From assembly GCA_963769585.1 (NCBI GenBank), contig CAVYMJ010000006.1, positions 1,612,001 through 1,676,000 on the forward strand: 64,000 bases of DNA. The letters run 5' to 3'. Positions 44,424-53,756 of the stretch are shown in pieces. This stretch comes from SSC3 sp963769585 (lineage in GTDB: Bacteria; Actinomycetota; Actinomycetes; Propionibacteriales; Nocardioidaceae). The position numbers were made by a program, and so were the translations under genes. The notes beneath the pieces are model-generated. The model ran no database searches, was not told the DNA's origin, and saw only the letters and a list, made by a program, of their open reading frames with translations. The stretch's first letter is position 1. Each line of letters starts with the position of its first letter.

Positions 44424-44451
44424 GAAAAGCGAGCCAGGCACAATTACTGCC

Positions 44452-44610
44452 ATGAGCATCCTCGTCTCGATCCTCGCCCTAGTAACCCTGGTACTGGGGC
44501 TGGTCGCGCTCGCCGGCTTCGTACGGCGTGACCAGTTCGCCGGGCCAGCGAACCGCGCCATCAGGTACGGCGAACTGGGCCCGCTGGCCTACCGCCGACG
44601 ACCCATCTGA
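44452..44610 (+). CDS. Small membrane protein, 52 residues
   Basis: The product has one hydrophobic helix (residues 2-23, SILVSILALVTLVLGLVALA) and a basic, soluble tail (GFVRRDQFAGP through YRRRPI), so it is a probable single-pass membrane protein with the tail inside. It is divergent from the FtrA-like regulator across two matched palindromes and is a likely target. No family was recognised. The ribosome site is weak (CCAGGCAC about 12 bases upstream). Confidence 0.6.
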   Translation: MSILVSILALVTLVLGLVALAGFVRRDQFAGPANRAIRYGELGPLAYRRRPI

Positions 44611-44700
44611 TCACCCAGCTGACCGAGCGGCCGCCTGGCCGATCAGCCGCCTGCTCGGTCGAACCCGTCCGGCCGGCGCATCGCCGGCCCGCAGGACGCA

Positions 44701-44735
44701 CGAAGGGCGCCCACCGTCACGGTGGGCGCCCTTCG
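44701..44735. terminator. Perfect 16-bp hairpin after rpsA
   Basis: CGAAGGGCGCCCACCG (44701-44716) pairs perfectly with CGGTGGGCGCCCTTCG (44720-44735) across a TCA loop, 15 bases past the rpsA stop. It could also serve the small membrane gene from the other side. Confidence 0.88.
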
Positions 44736-44750
44736 AGGTCGAGCTAGCGG

Positions 44751-46199
44751 TTACTGACCTCCGGTCAGCTTCTCCCGCAGAGCCTGCAGTGCCTCGTCGC
44801 TCGCGAGCGAACCCTCGGTGGCTGGAACCTCCGAGGAGTACGACGCGGCCTCGCCGGCCTCGGCGTCGGCCTTCTTGGCCTCGGACTGCTGCTTGACGTG
44901 AGCCTCCCAGCGCGCGTGCGCCTTGGCGTACTGGTCCTCCCAGGCCGCGCGCTGCTCGTCGAAACCGTCGAGCCACTCGCCCGTCTCCGGGTCGAAGCCG
45001 TCGGGGTAGATGTAGTTGCCCTGGTCGTCGTAGGTCGCGGTCATGCCGTACAGGGTCGGGTCGAACTCCTCCGCCTCGCCTGTGGTGGCAGTCTCGTTGG
45101 CCTGCTTGAGCGACAGCGAGATCCGACGACGCTCGAGGTCGATGTCGATGATCTTGACCATGACGTCGTCGTTGACCTGGACGACCTGCTCCGGGATCTC
45201 GACGTGACGCTCGGCGAGCTCGGAGATGTGCACCAGGCCCTCGATGCCCTCCTCGACACGGACGAACGAACCGAAGGGCACCAGCTTGGTGACCTTGCCC
45301 GGGACGATCTGGCCGATCTGGTGGGTGCGAGCGAAGTGCTGCCAGGGATCCTCCTGCGTCGCCTTCAGGGACAGCGAGACACGCTCCCGGTCCATGTCCA
45401 CGTCGAGCACCTCGACGGTGACCTCGTCGCCGACCGCGACCACCTCGGACGGGTGGTCGATGTGCTTCCAGGACAGCTCCGAGACGTGGACGAGACCGTC
45501 GACGCCGCCGAGGTCCACGAACGCACCGAAGTTGACGATGGAGGACACGACGCCCTTACGGATCTGGCCCTTCTGCAACTGCGTCAGGAAGCCCTGGCGG
45601 ACCTCGGACTGGGTCTGCTCGAGCCAGGCACGACGAGAGAGCACAACGTTGTTGCGGTTCTTGTCGAGCTCGATGATCTTGGCCTCGAGCTCCTGGCCGA
45701 CGTACGGCTGGAGGTCGCGGACCCGGCGCATCTCGACCAGCGAGGCGGGAAGGAAGCCGCGCAGCCCGATGTCGAGGATGAGGCCGCCCTTGACGACCTC
45801 GATGACCGTGCCGGTGACGACACCGTCCTCTTCCTTGACCTGCTCGATGGTGCCCCAGGCGCGCTCGTACTGGGCGCGCTTCTTGGACAGGATCAGGCGG
45901 CCTTCCTTGTCCTCCTTCTGGAGGACGAGAGCCTCGACCTTGTCGCCGACCGCGACGACCTCGGACGGGTCGACATCGTGCTTGATGGAAAGCTCACGGG
46001 AGGGGATGACACCCTCGGTCTTGTAGCCGATGTCGAGAAGAACCTCGTCGCGGTCCACCTTGACGATGGTCCCCTCGACGATGTCTCCGTCGTTGAAGTA
46101 CTTGATCGTCTCGTCGATAGCGGCGAGGAAGTCCTCTTCGGAGCCGATGTCGTTGACCGCGATCTGCGGGGCGTCCGCAAGAGTAGAGAAGCTGCTCAT
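44751..46199 (-). CDS. rpsA: 30S ribosomal protein S1
   Basis: A 482-residue protein with four S1 RNA-binding domains in tandem: about 38-105 (GDIVEGTIVKVDRDEVLLDIG), 125-190 (VVTGTVIEVVKGGLILDIG), 210-280 (GVVSSIVNFGAFVDLGGVDG) and 295-365 (GKVTKLVPFGSFVRVEEGIEG). The acidic, glutamine-rich C-terminal tail is usual in actinobacteria, which lack the last two domains of the E. coli protein. It binds mRNA and aids translation initiation. The start is ATG at 46199. A single-gene unit ending in a strong hairpin. Confidence 0.96.
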   Translation of the reverse strand: MSSFSTLADAPQIAVNDIGSEEDFLAAIDETIKYFNDGDIVEGTIVKVDRDEVLLDIGYKTEGVIPSRELSIKHDVDPSEVVAVGDKVEALVLQKEDKEGRLILSKKRAQYERAWGTIEQVKEEDGVVTGTVIEVVKGGLILDIGLRGFLPASLVEMRRVRDLQPYVGQELEAKIIELDKNRNNVVLSRRAWLEQTQSEVRQGFLTQLQKGQIRKGVVSSIVNFGAFVDLGGVDGLVHVSELSWKHIDHPSEVVAVGDEVTVEVLDVDMDRERVSLSLKATQEDPWQHFARTHQIGQIVPGKVTKLVPFGSFVRVEEGIEGLVHISELAERHVEIPEQVVQVNDDVMVKIIDIDLERRRISLSLKQANETATTGEAEEFDPTLYGMTATYDDQGNYIYPDGFDPETGEWLDGFDEQRAAWEDQYAKAHARWEAHVKQQSEAKKADAEAGEAASYSSEVPATEGSLASDEALQALREKLTGGQ

Positions 46200-46683
46200 A
46201 TGGGAAGTGATTCCTTGGATGGATGGGGTCGTGCGGACGCGCAGGAAGTCCTTGGATCACTACCGGTGAAAAAATGTCGCTGATAGCGAGCGAGAGGCTG
46301 CTCCGTCTGAGACTCAGGCAGACTCCAAGCGCAGCCGTCAGGATACCCGGCTCCGCAGGCTGGCGTCCAACCGGGCAAAGCAGCACGACCGCCCGAAATA
46401 TGACCCGAAAGTGCTATTCGCCCCACGGATTGACTAGGTGTCTAGTTTTTACATCGGCTCAGGAGACGGGGACAGCCCGACCAGACTGTCACCGGCTCGC
46501 TCGCCTGTGTCGTCCGCAGCGCCCCTCCCCGGCCGCGAAGGGGCACCGTGTCACCCCGAGCGCGTTGCCGGCGGCCCCCCTGGCCGAGCGTCGCCGAACC
46601 CCCCAGCGACGGCAGATACCCCCCGAGCCAGGCAGACCGAGGTCGTCGGCAGCGCCCGTGGCTTGTAGCCGTAGGCTCACTCC
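46200..46683. other. 484-base gap between rpsA and the methyltransferase gene
   Basis: The region separates divergent genes and should contain the rpsA promoter and leader. A TAGGCT at 46672-46677, six bases before the methyltransferase ATG, could be a -10 element for a near-leaderless transcript. Open frames here read as proline/arginine-rich shadows. No RNA gene or repeat was recognised. Confidence 0.4.
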
Positions 46684-47562
46684 ATGTCGCAGCTGCTGCC
46701 GGACTCGTCCGACACCGCGAACGTCCGCCCGGAACGTTTCCCCGTCAGCGAGCAGCAGACCCTCGACGCCAACCGCCGCGACTGGGACGCCTACGCCGAC
46801 ACCTACCAGGCCACGCACGGGGAGTTCCTGCGCGACATCGGGTTCATCTGGGGCCCCGAGGGACACACCGAGGCCGACCTGGGGGTGCTCGGGGACGTCG
46901 CCGGCAAGCGGGTTCTCGAGGTGGGCTGCGGCGCGTCACAGTGCGCGCGGTGGCTGGCCACCCAAGGCGCGAGCGTCGTCGGCCTGGATGTGTCGCTCCG
47001 ACAGCTCCAGCACAGCCGCCGGATCGACGAGGCGACGGGCGTCCGCGTTCGCACGGTGGGTGCGACCGGAGCCTCCCTCCCGTTCGCCTCCGACTCCTTC
47101 GACATCGTGTTCTCCTCGTTCGGTGCCATGCAGTTCGTCTCTGACGCCACGTCTGCGGTGACCGAGGCGGCCCGGGTGCTTCGGCCCGGAGGTCGGTTCG
47201 CCTTCTCGATCACCCATCCGGTCCGGTGGGCCATGCCTGACGACCCGGGCGAGGATGGGCTGGTGGTCAGCAACAGCTACTTCGACCGCACGCCGTATGT
47301 CGAGGTCGACGAGGCCGAGCGAGTCCGGTACGTCGAGCACCACCGCACGCTGGGCGACTGGGTGCGGGCTCTGGCCTCACAACGCTTCGTCCTGGTCGAC
47401 CTCGTCGAGCCCGAGTGGCCGGCAGGGCACGAGCGGGTGTGGGGAGGGTGGGGACCGGTCCGAGGAGCCCTCATCCCGGGAACCGCGATCTACGTCGCGG
47501 ACCTCGACGCGAACGCCCGATTCACGACCCCGCCGCCGCGACAGGCAGAATCGGGCGCATGA
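46684..47562 (+). CDS. Class I SAM-dependent methyltransferase
   Basis: A 292-residue methyltransferase. Motif I is VLEVGCGASQCARWLA (about 77-92), the acidic strand is VVGLDVSLRQL, and motif post-I is FDIVFSSFGAMQFV followed by EAARVLRPGGRFAFS. The C-terminal part contains YVEHHRTLGDWVRALASQRF. The acceptor substrate is unknown. Its stop overlaps the start of the flippase-like gene, so the two are coupled. Confidence 0.88.
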   Translation: MSQLLPDSSDTANVRPERFPVSEQQTLDANRRDWDAYADTYQATHGEFLRDIGFIWGPEGHTEADLGVLGDVAGKRVLEVGCGASQCARWLATQGASVVGLDVSLRQLQHSRRIDEATGVRVRTVGATGASLPFASDSFDIVFSSFGAMQFVSDATSAVTEAARVLRPGGRFAFSITHPVRWAMPDDPGEDGLVVSNSYFDRTPYVEVDEAERVRYVEHHRTLGDWVRALASQRFVLVDLVEPEWPAGHERVWGGWGPVRGALIPGTAIYVADLDANARFTTPPPRQAESGA

Positions 47563-48800
47563 CCCTCTCCGAGGCCGGCCCCGAGCGGTACAGCGTTGCG
47601 ACCGCGACGTCGCTGACCGCTGCCGGCATGATGGCGATGAACATCCTGGTGTACATCTTCACCCTGGCTGCCTCGCACCTGCTCGGCCCGGAGCACTTCG
47701 GTGGCGTGAGCGCCTTCCTCGGCATCCTGCTCGTGGCCAATGTCGGCGCGCTCGCCCTGCAGGCCACTGCGGCTCGTCGCATCGCCACCAGCAGCCCCGA
47801 GACGCGCGACGAGGTCGCCCACGACGTCATCGTCAGCACCTGGCACGTGGGGCTCGGGCTTGCGTTGCTGTTCACGCTGGCAACCCCGCTCTTCATGGTC
47901 ACGCTGCATACCCCCCTCACGGCCGCGCTGATGGTCGGGCTCACGGTCGGGCCGCTGACCATGATCGGCGGGTATGTCGGAGTACTCCAGGGATCGGAGC
48001 GGTGGCGCTCGCTCGCGCTCACCTTCATCGCACTCGGCGTGGGCCGGGCTGGCTTCGGCATCCTGGGCATCATCGTGGACCGGTCGGTGACCGGTGCCAT
48101 GGTCGGGGTCTTCCTCGGCTCACTGGTACCCGCCCTCGTCGGCTGGTGGGGGTGCCGCCACGTTCCTCATGCTGCCGCCGGAAAGCACCACGGGGTACTC
48201 AAGGAGGTCTGGCACAACGGGCACAGCCTGCTGGCCTTCTTCGTGCTGACCAACCTCGACGTTCTCGTTGCTCGCAACCAGTTCGCGCACATCGATGCCG
48301 GTGTCTACGCAGCTGGCTCGATCCTCACCAAGACCTGTCTCTTCCTCCCCCAGTTCGTGATCATCGTGGCGTTCCCGAAGATGGCCCAGGACCAGGCCGT
48401 CAACGACCAGGACCGGGCCTGGCTCAAGCCCCTCTACGTCGTCATTGCGCTGGGCGGCTGCGCGGTCGTGGGCAGCGCAGTCCTACGGGACCTTGCGGTC
48501 ACCTTCGTCGGCGGCTCGGAGTACGCGGCCCTTGCGTCGTACGCGTGGCTGTTCACCCTCGAGGGGACCGTCTTCGCCGTGCTCCAGATGGTGGTCTACC
48601 GTCAGATCGCCCGTCAGGCTCACGTCGCGATCTACCTGTGGGCGGCTGCGATCGTCCTAGGCGTGATCGGCGTCGTCGTCGTCAACACCAACACCGCACT
48701 GGTCGTGCTGGTGATCGTGGTAGCGCTGGTCGCCGCCCTGCCCGTCACCTTGGCGCGGGCATCGGGTCGCGCGGCGGCGCGAGCGCTCGAAGCGTCCTGA
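47559..48800 (+). CDS. Polysaccharide flippase-like membrane protein (MOP superfamily)
   Basis: A 413-residue protein with about twelve hydrophobic helices. The N-terminus (NILVYIFTLAASHLLGPEHFGGVSAFLGIL) and the middle NLDVLVARNQFAHIDAGVYAAGSILTKTCLFLP fit the Wzx/polysaccharide biosynthesis group that moves lipid-linked sugars across the membrane. No glycosyltransferase is adjacent, so it may be an orphan member. ATG at 47559 overlaps the methyltransferase stop. It converges on polA. Confidence 0.82.
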   Translation: MTLSEAGPERYSVATATSLTAAGMMAMNILVYIFTLAASHLLGPEHFGGVSAFLGILLVANVGALALQATAARRIATSSPETRDEVAHDVIVSTWHVGLGLALLFTLATPLFMVTLHTPLTAALMVGLTVGPLTMIGGYVGVLQGSERWRSLALTFIALGVGRAGFGILGIIVDRSVTGAMVGVFLGSLVPALVGWWGCRHVPHAAAGKHHGVLKEVWHNGHSLLAFFVLTNLDVLVARNQFAHIDAGVYAAGSILTKTCLFLPQFVIIVAFPKMAQDQAVNDQDRAWLKPLYVVIALGGCAVVGSAVLRDLAVTFVGGSEYAALASYAWLFTLEGTVFAVLQMVVYRQIARQAHVAIYLWAAAIVLGVIGVVVVNTNTALVVLVIVVALVAALPVTLARASGRAAARALEAS

Positions 48801-48815
48801 CAGCCCGGCTCTCGG

Positions 48816-51515
48816 CTAGTGGGCTGCCTCATGCCAGCTTCGACCGGTGCCGACGCTGACGTCCAACGGCACTGTCAGGTCTGCGGCGGCAGCCATCTCG
48901 GACCGCACCAGCTGCTCGAGCGCCTCCGTCTCTCCCCCTGCCACCTCGAACACCAGCTCGTCATGCACCTGCAGGAGCATCCGTGAAGAGAGGCCGGAGG
49001 TCTTCAGGGCACGGTCCACGCGCAACATCGCCACCTTGATGACATCGGCGGCCGAGCCCTGGATCGGCGCGTTGAGGGCCATCCGCTCCGCCATCTCTCG
49101 ACGCTGCCGGTTGTCGCTGGTGAGGTCGGGGAGGTACCGCCGGCGGCCGAGGATCGTCTCGGTGAAGCCGGTCCGCCGTGCCTCGTCGACGATGCCGCCG
49201 AGGTAGTCGCGGACCCCTCCGAACGTCAGGAAGTACTCGTCCATGAGCCCACGGGCCTCACCCGGGTCGATGCCGAGCTGCTGCGAGAGCCCGTACGCCG
49301 ACAAGCCGTAGGCCAGCCCGTAGTTCATCGCCTTGATCTTGGCTCTCATCGCCGCGGTCACGTCACCGGGGTCGACGCCGAAGACCCTGGCCGCGGTGAC
49401 CGAGTGGAAGTCCATCCCGGAGCGGAATGCCTCGATGATGCCCGCGTCCTCGGACATGTGCGCCATGATCCGCATCTCGATCTGGCTGTAGTCGGCCGTC
49501 ATCAGGGTCTGGTAGCCGGGCCCGACCACGAAGGCCTCGCGGATGGTCCGTCCCTCCTCGGTGCGGACCGGGATGTTCTGCAGGTTCGGGTCGGTGCTGG
49601 AGAGCCGGCCGGTGGCCGCGATGAGCTGGTTGAAGGTGGTGTGGATGCGCCCGTCCGGCTGGACGGTCTTGAGCAGCCCCTCGACGGTCTGTCGCAGTCG
49701 GGAGACGTCCCGGTGTCGCAGGAGCGCAATCAGGAACGGGTCGTCCGGCACCTTCTCCAAGAGGCCCTGCAGGGCGTCCGCATCCGTCGTGTAGCCGGTC
49801 TTGGTGCGCTTGGTCTTGGGCAGTCCACGCTCCTCGAAGAGCACCACCTGGAGCTGCTTGGGAGAGCCGAGGTTGATCTCCTTGCCGATGGCCGTGTAGG
49901 CATCGTCGGCGGCAAGCTTCACCTCGGAGGCGAAGCGCTGCTCGAGGGCCTCCAGCCTGTCGAGGTCGACCGCGACGCCCAGCTTCTCCATCTCGGCGAG
50001 CACCTCGACCAGAGGCAGCTCGACGTCGTGGAGCAGCGCGGTGCCACCGCGGTCGCTCAGCTCCTGGTCGAGCGCGTCGGCGAGGTCGAGCACCGCTCGT
50101 GCCTGCAGCATCGGGGTGTCCCCCGCGGACTCGTCGCCGACGCTGTCGAAGCTGAGCTGCCCCTCGTCACTGGCTCGCTCTGCCTTGAGCTCGCGCTTGA
50201 GGTAGCGCAGCGTCAGGTCGGCGAGGTCGTAGCTGCGCTGGTCGGGTCTGGCCAGGTACGCCGAGAGTGCCGTGTCCGCGTCCAGCCCGCGCAGGGTCCA
50301 GCCGCGTGCCGCCAGCGCCAGGATCGGGCCCTTGGCGTCGTGGAGGACCTTGTGGGCGTTGGGATCCGCCAGCCAGTCGGCCAGCGCCTGGTCGTCGGCG
50401 GGGCTGAGCTGCTCGGTGTCGATGAAGGCGGCGGTGTCATCGGAGGACGCCAGCGCGACCGAGTGCACGTCGCCCGCCCCGGAACCCCAGTGCCCCAGCA
50501 CCTGCAGCCCCACGCGCGGACCGGCCATCGCATGCTCAGCCAGCCAGGCGCCGACCTCCCCCGCCCCGAGGCGGGCCCCGGCAAGGGCGAACCCCGAGTC
50601 GTCGATCTCCTCCTCCGAGGAGAGGTACTCAAAGAGGCGGTCGCGCAGCACCCGGAACTCCAGGCCGTCGAAAAGCTTGTGCACCTCTTGGCGGTCCCAC
50701 GGCCGGGCCGCGAGGTCCGGGGGCGCGACCGGCAGGTCGAGGTCGCACACCAGCGCGTTGAGCCGCCGGTTGCGGATCACGTCCCCGAGATGCTCGCGCA
50801 GGCTCTCCCCGGCCTTGCCGGTGATCTGGTCCGCGTTCGCGATGACGCTGTCCAGGCCGTCGTACTGCGTGATCCACTTGGCCGCGGTTTTGGGGCCGAC
50901 CCCCGGCACCCCTGGCAGGTTGTCGGAGTCCTCTCCGACCAGCGCTGCGATCTCGGGGTAACGCCCCGGAGGGACGCCGTACTTTGCCTGGACCGCCTCC
51001 GGCGTCATCCGCGCCAGCTCGGAGACGCCACGCATCGGGTAGAGCACAGTCGCATCCGAGCTGACCAACTGCAGTGAGTCGCGGTCACCGGTGAGGATGA
51101 GCACCTCGTACCCCGCGGCCACCGCCTGGGTCACCAACGTGGCGATGATGTCGTCGGCCTCGTAGCCCTCCAGCTCGAGGTGGCTGATCCGCAACGCGTC
51201 CAGCACCTCCTGGATGAGCGGCAGCTGGCCCTTGAACTCGTCGGGGGTCTTGTTGCGCTTGGCCTTGTACTCCGGGTACTCGGCGAGCCGGAACGTCTGC
51301 CTCGACTTGTCGAAGGCCACACCGACGTGGGTGGGCGCCTCGTCGCGAAGCACGTTGATCAGCATCGAGGTGAAGCCGTAGACGGCGTTGGTGGGCTGGC
51401 CGGTGGTTGTGGAGAAGTTCTCGACGGGGAGCGCGAAGAACGCCCGGTAGGCCAGCGAGTGACCATCCAGGAGCAGCAGTCTGGGGCGCGTAGCGGTCAC
51501 TGGCGAGTCGGTCAC
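48816..51515 (-). CDS. polA: DNA polymerase I
   Basis: An 899-residue polymerase for repair and Okazaki fragment processing. The 5'-3' exonuclease (about 1-300) has LLLLDGHSLAYRAFFAL and LTGDRDSLQLV with GVPGVGPKTAAKWI. The middle domain lacks the DxE residues of a proofreading exonuclease, as usual in actinobacteria. The polymerase domain has DYSQIEMRIMAH (motif A), the finger helix with MNYGLAYGLSAYGL, and VHDELVFEV (motif C). GTG at 51515. Confidence 0.96.
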   Translation of the reverse strand: MTDSPVTATRPRLLLLDGHSLAYRAFFALPVENFSTTTGQPTNAVYGFTSMLINVLRDEAPTHVGVAFDKSRQTFRLAEYPEYKAKRNKTPDEFKGQLPLIQEVLDALRISHLELEGYEADDIIATLVTQAVAAGYEVLILTGDRDSLQLVSSDATVLYPMRGVSELARMTPEAVQAKYGVPPGRYPEIAALVGEDSDNLPGVPGVGPKTAAKWITQYDGLDSVIANADQITGKAGESLREHLGDVIRNRRLNALVCDLDLPVAPPDLAARPWDRQEVHKLFDGLEFRVLRDRLFEYLSSEEEIDDSGFALAGARLGAGEVGAWLAEHAMAGPRVGLQVLGHWGSGAGDVHSVALASSDDTAAFIDTEQLSPADDQALADWLADPNAHKVLHDAKGPILALAARGWTLRGLDADTALSAYLARPDQRSYDLADLTLRYLKRELKAERASDEGQLSFDSVGDESAGDTPMLQARAVLDLADALDQELSDRGGTALLHDVELPLVEVLAEMEKLGVAVDLDRLEALEQRFASEVKLAADDAYTAIGKEINLGSPKQLQVVLFEERGLPKTKRTKTGYTTDADALQGLLEKVPDDPFLIALLRHRDVSRLRQTVEGLLKTVQPDGRIHTTFNQLIAATGRLSSTDPNLQNIPVRTEEGRTIREAFVVGPGYQTLMTADYSQIEMRIMAHMSEDAGIIEAFRSGMDFHSVTAARVFGVDPGDVTAAMRAKIKAMNYGLAYGLSAYGLSQQLGIDPGEARGLMDEYFLTFGGVRDYLGGIVDEARRTGFTETILGRRRYLPDLTSDNRQRREMAERMALNAPIQGSAADVIKVAMLRVDRALKTSGLSSRMLLQVHDELVFEVAGGETEALEQLVRSEMAAAADLTVPLDVSVGTGRSWHEAAH

Positions 51516-51556
51516 ACGGCGACTCTAACCGCCCGTTCCGACACTCCCGGAGGGCC

Positions 51557-52150
51557 CTAGACCGAGTCCACCTTGGCCCGGCGCTGCGACCGGCGCAGCG
51601 CCAGCATCTGGCCAACGGTCCGGCTGGTGCGTACGTCGGTTCTGGCGCAGGCGGGTGGCTCGACGGGGAGCGAGCCGGCCCGCAGCGACGCGACCGATAC
51701 GGCACGGACGACGGCAAGAGAGGCGAACCCGAGGCGGGCGAGGTAACGGTTGGCTTCGCGGTCCTGGGCGGCCGCCGCGGCCATCACGGTGCTAGCGCCC
51801 TTCTCCTCAGCCCACGCGACCGCTGCTTCGATGAGAGCCTTGCCCGCGCCGTGTCTGCGGGCGTGCGGACTGACCTGGAGGTGACTGATGTGCACGGCGT
51901 CGTCACCGTGTAGCGGGCTCAGTGGCGCCCTGGCGAGGAAGGCCGCACCGATGACCTCGCCGTCGAGGACGGCCACCAGGAGTCGCTGGCTGGGATCGGC
52001 TGCGATCCGGGCGACGGCGGCGAAGGCCTCGTTCAAGGGCGGGTGGCCCGCCCGATCGGAGCCACGACGGAGCAGGTCCGCCCAGACGACAAGCAGGTCG
52101 GGCGCGTCGGTGGGTTCGGCGTCGCGAACCACGATCGGTGAACGTGACAA
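51557..52150 (-). CDS. GNAT family N-acetyltransferase
   Basis: A 197-residue protein. The GNAT core includes LLVAVLDGEVIGAAFLAR, then ISHLQVSPHARRHGAGKALIEAAVAWAEEKGA with the acetyl-CoA loop RRHGAG, and NRYLARLGF. A basic C-terminal tail (about 160-197) extends past the domain. The likely start is TTG at 52150, because GGAGG lies nine bases upstream, whereas the first in-frame GTG (52132) has no ribosome site. The substrate is unknown. Confidence 0.82.
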   Translation of the reverse strand: MSRSPIVVRDAEPTDAPDLLVVWADLLRRGSDRAGHPPLNEAFAAVARIAADPSQRLLVAVLDGEVIGAAFLARAPLSPLHGDDAVHISHLQVSPHARRHGAGKALIEAAVAWAEEKGASTVMAAAAAQDREANRYLARLGFASLAVVRAVSVASLRAGSLPVEPPACARTDVRTSRTVGQMLALRRSQRRAKVDSV

Positions 52151-52296
52151 GGTGGTGCCCCTCCCAAGGGCGCTGTTGCCATCGCAGGACGAGATATGCG
52201 TCGCACATCCCGGCCGACTTCAGGTGCCCCGTCCACCAGAATCAGCCGAGATGAGAGATTACGCCTGGAAGGCTCCATAGCGATAGGGGAAGAGCA

Positions 52297-53040
52297 GTGT
52301 TTCCGGGAATCGGCACCCTGGTGAACGTCGCAACCGTCCTGGTCGGTTCGGCCGTCGGCGTACTCGCTGGGCATCGCCTGACCCAGCGGACCCGCGACGT
52401 GGTCCTGGACGCACTGGGGCTGGTCGCCCTCCTTGTCGCTGCCCTATCGGCCGCCTCCATCACAGACCGAGCCTGGGTCGCCGAGGTCGGCAACCAGGCA
52501 CCGGTGCTGATCGTCCTCGGCTCCTTGGTGATCGGCGGCATCGTGGGCAGCATCCTCGGGCTCGAGGACCGGTTGGAGCGTTTCGGTGGGTGGCTGCAGG
52601 CCAAGCTCGTGGCGCGGGGCGCCGCGAGTCGCGAGCGCTTCATCGAGGGGTTCGTCTCGGCGTCCCTGGTGTTCTGCGTAGGCCCGCTGACCATCCTGGG
52701 CGCGCTCAACGAGGGTCTAGGGAACGGTCCCGACCAGCTCCTACTCAAGGCCGCCCTGGACGGCTTCGCGTCCATCGCCTTCGCAGCCTCCCTCGGTTGG
52801 GGAGTCGCCGCGAGTGTCGTGTCGATCCTGACGGTGCAGGGGTCCCTGACCCTGCTCGGTCTCTTCCTGGGCGATGTCCTCCCCGACGCCGAACTGGCCG
52901 CCATCACGACGACCGGTGGGATGCTCCTCGTTGGCGTGAGCCTCAGGCTGCTGCGGATCCGTCAGCTCCCGGTGGGCGATCTACTGCCTGCCCTGCTGGT
53001 GGCCCCCGCCCTCACCTGGCTCGTAGCGCTCGCCCGCTAG
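52297..53040 (+). CDS. DUF554 family membrane protein
   Basis: A 247-residue membrane protein with about seven helices. It opens with FPGIGTLVNVATVLVGSAVGVLAG and has the family stretch FIEGFVSASLVFCVGPLTILGALNEGL. The function of DUF554 (PF04474) is unknown; a transport role is suspected. GTG at 52297 follows AGGGGAAG. Its stop overlaps the stop of livF by four bases, converging. Confidence 0.88.
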   Translation: MFPGIGTLVNVATVLVGSAVGVLAGHRLTQRTRDVVLDALGLVALLVAALSAASITDRAWVAEVGNQAPVLIVLGSLVIGGIVGSILGLEDRLERFGGWLQAKLVARGAASRERFIEGFVSASLVFCVGPLTILGALNEGLGNGPDQLLLKAALDGFASIAFAASLGWGVAASVVSILTVQGSLTLLGLFLGDVLPDAELAAITTTGGMLLVGVSLRLLRIRQLPVGDLLPALLVAPALTWLVALAR

Positions 53041-53756
53041 ACGTCGCCGCCCAGGTAGGACGCCCGAACCGCGGGGTCGCCGGCCAGCTCAGAGCCCGCT
53101 CCGGACCGGACGATCTCACCGGTCTCCAGGATGTGGGCCATGTGCGCCCGCTTGAGTGCCTGGGCCGCGTTCTGCTCGACGAGCAGCACCGTCGTCCCCT
53201 GCTCGTTGATCTCGGTGATGATCGAGAAGATCTGCTGGATCAGCTTGGGCGCGAGCCCCATCGACGGCTCGTCCAGCAGCACCAGCTTTGGTCGAGCCAT
53301 CAAGGCGCGGCCCATCGCCAGCATCTGCTGCTCCCCGCCCGACATGGTTCCGGCCTGCTGGCTGATGCGCTCCTTAAGGCGCGGGAAGAGCTCGAGCACC
53401 CTGTCGAGGTCCTGCTGGTACGCCGGCGTCCGACGGTCGGTGCGTACGTACGCTCCCATGTCGAGGTTCTCGCGCACCGTCATCCCCGGAAAGACCCCTC
53501 GCCCCTCGGGTGACTGACTGATCCCCATCTTCACGCGCTCGTACGGCGGCAAGGTCGTGATGTCCTTGCCAAGGAAGGTCACCGTGCCCTCCCGCGCCTT
53601 GCGAAGTCCCGACAGGGTCTTCAGGGTCGTCGACTTGCCGGCGCCGTTGGCCCCGATGAGAGTCGTGATCGAGCCCTCTTCGACACCGAAGCTGATGTTG
53701 CGGATCGCCTCGATGTGCCCGTAGTTGACACACAGGCCTTTGACCTCAAGAAGCAT
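53037..53756 (-). CDS. livF: Branched-chain amino acid ABC transporter ATPase LivF
   Basis: A 239-residue ATPase. Walker A is GANGAGKST, the signature is MSGGEQQMLAMGRALM, and Walker B is LVLLDEPSMGLAP. It is the last gene of livKHMGF and overlaps livG by 11 bases. With LivG it powers uptake of leucine, isoleucine, valine or a related amide or amino acid. Confidence 0.93.
   Translation of the reverse strand: MLLEVKGLCVNYGHIEAIRNISFGVEEGSITTLIGANGAGKSTTLKTLSGLRKAREGTVTFLGKDITTLPPYERVKMGISQSPEGRGVFPGMTVRENLDMGAYVRTDRRTPAYQQDLDRVLELFPRLKERISQQAGTMSGGEQQMLAMGRALMARPKLVLLDEPSMGLAPKLIQQIFSIITEINEQGTTVLLVEQNAAQALKRAHMAHILETGEIVRSGAGSELAGDPAVRASYLGGDV

Noticed and set aside
46223..47161. A 312-codon plus-strand frame across the rpsA upstream region
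   Set aside because: It overlaps the methyltransferase in the wrong frame and reads as Arg/Pro/Ser-rich shadow sequence.
48796..48832. A terminator between the flippase and polA genes (CAGCCC/GGGCTG)
   Set aside because: Only six paired bases around a 14-base loop that contains the polA stop; too weak.
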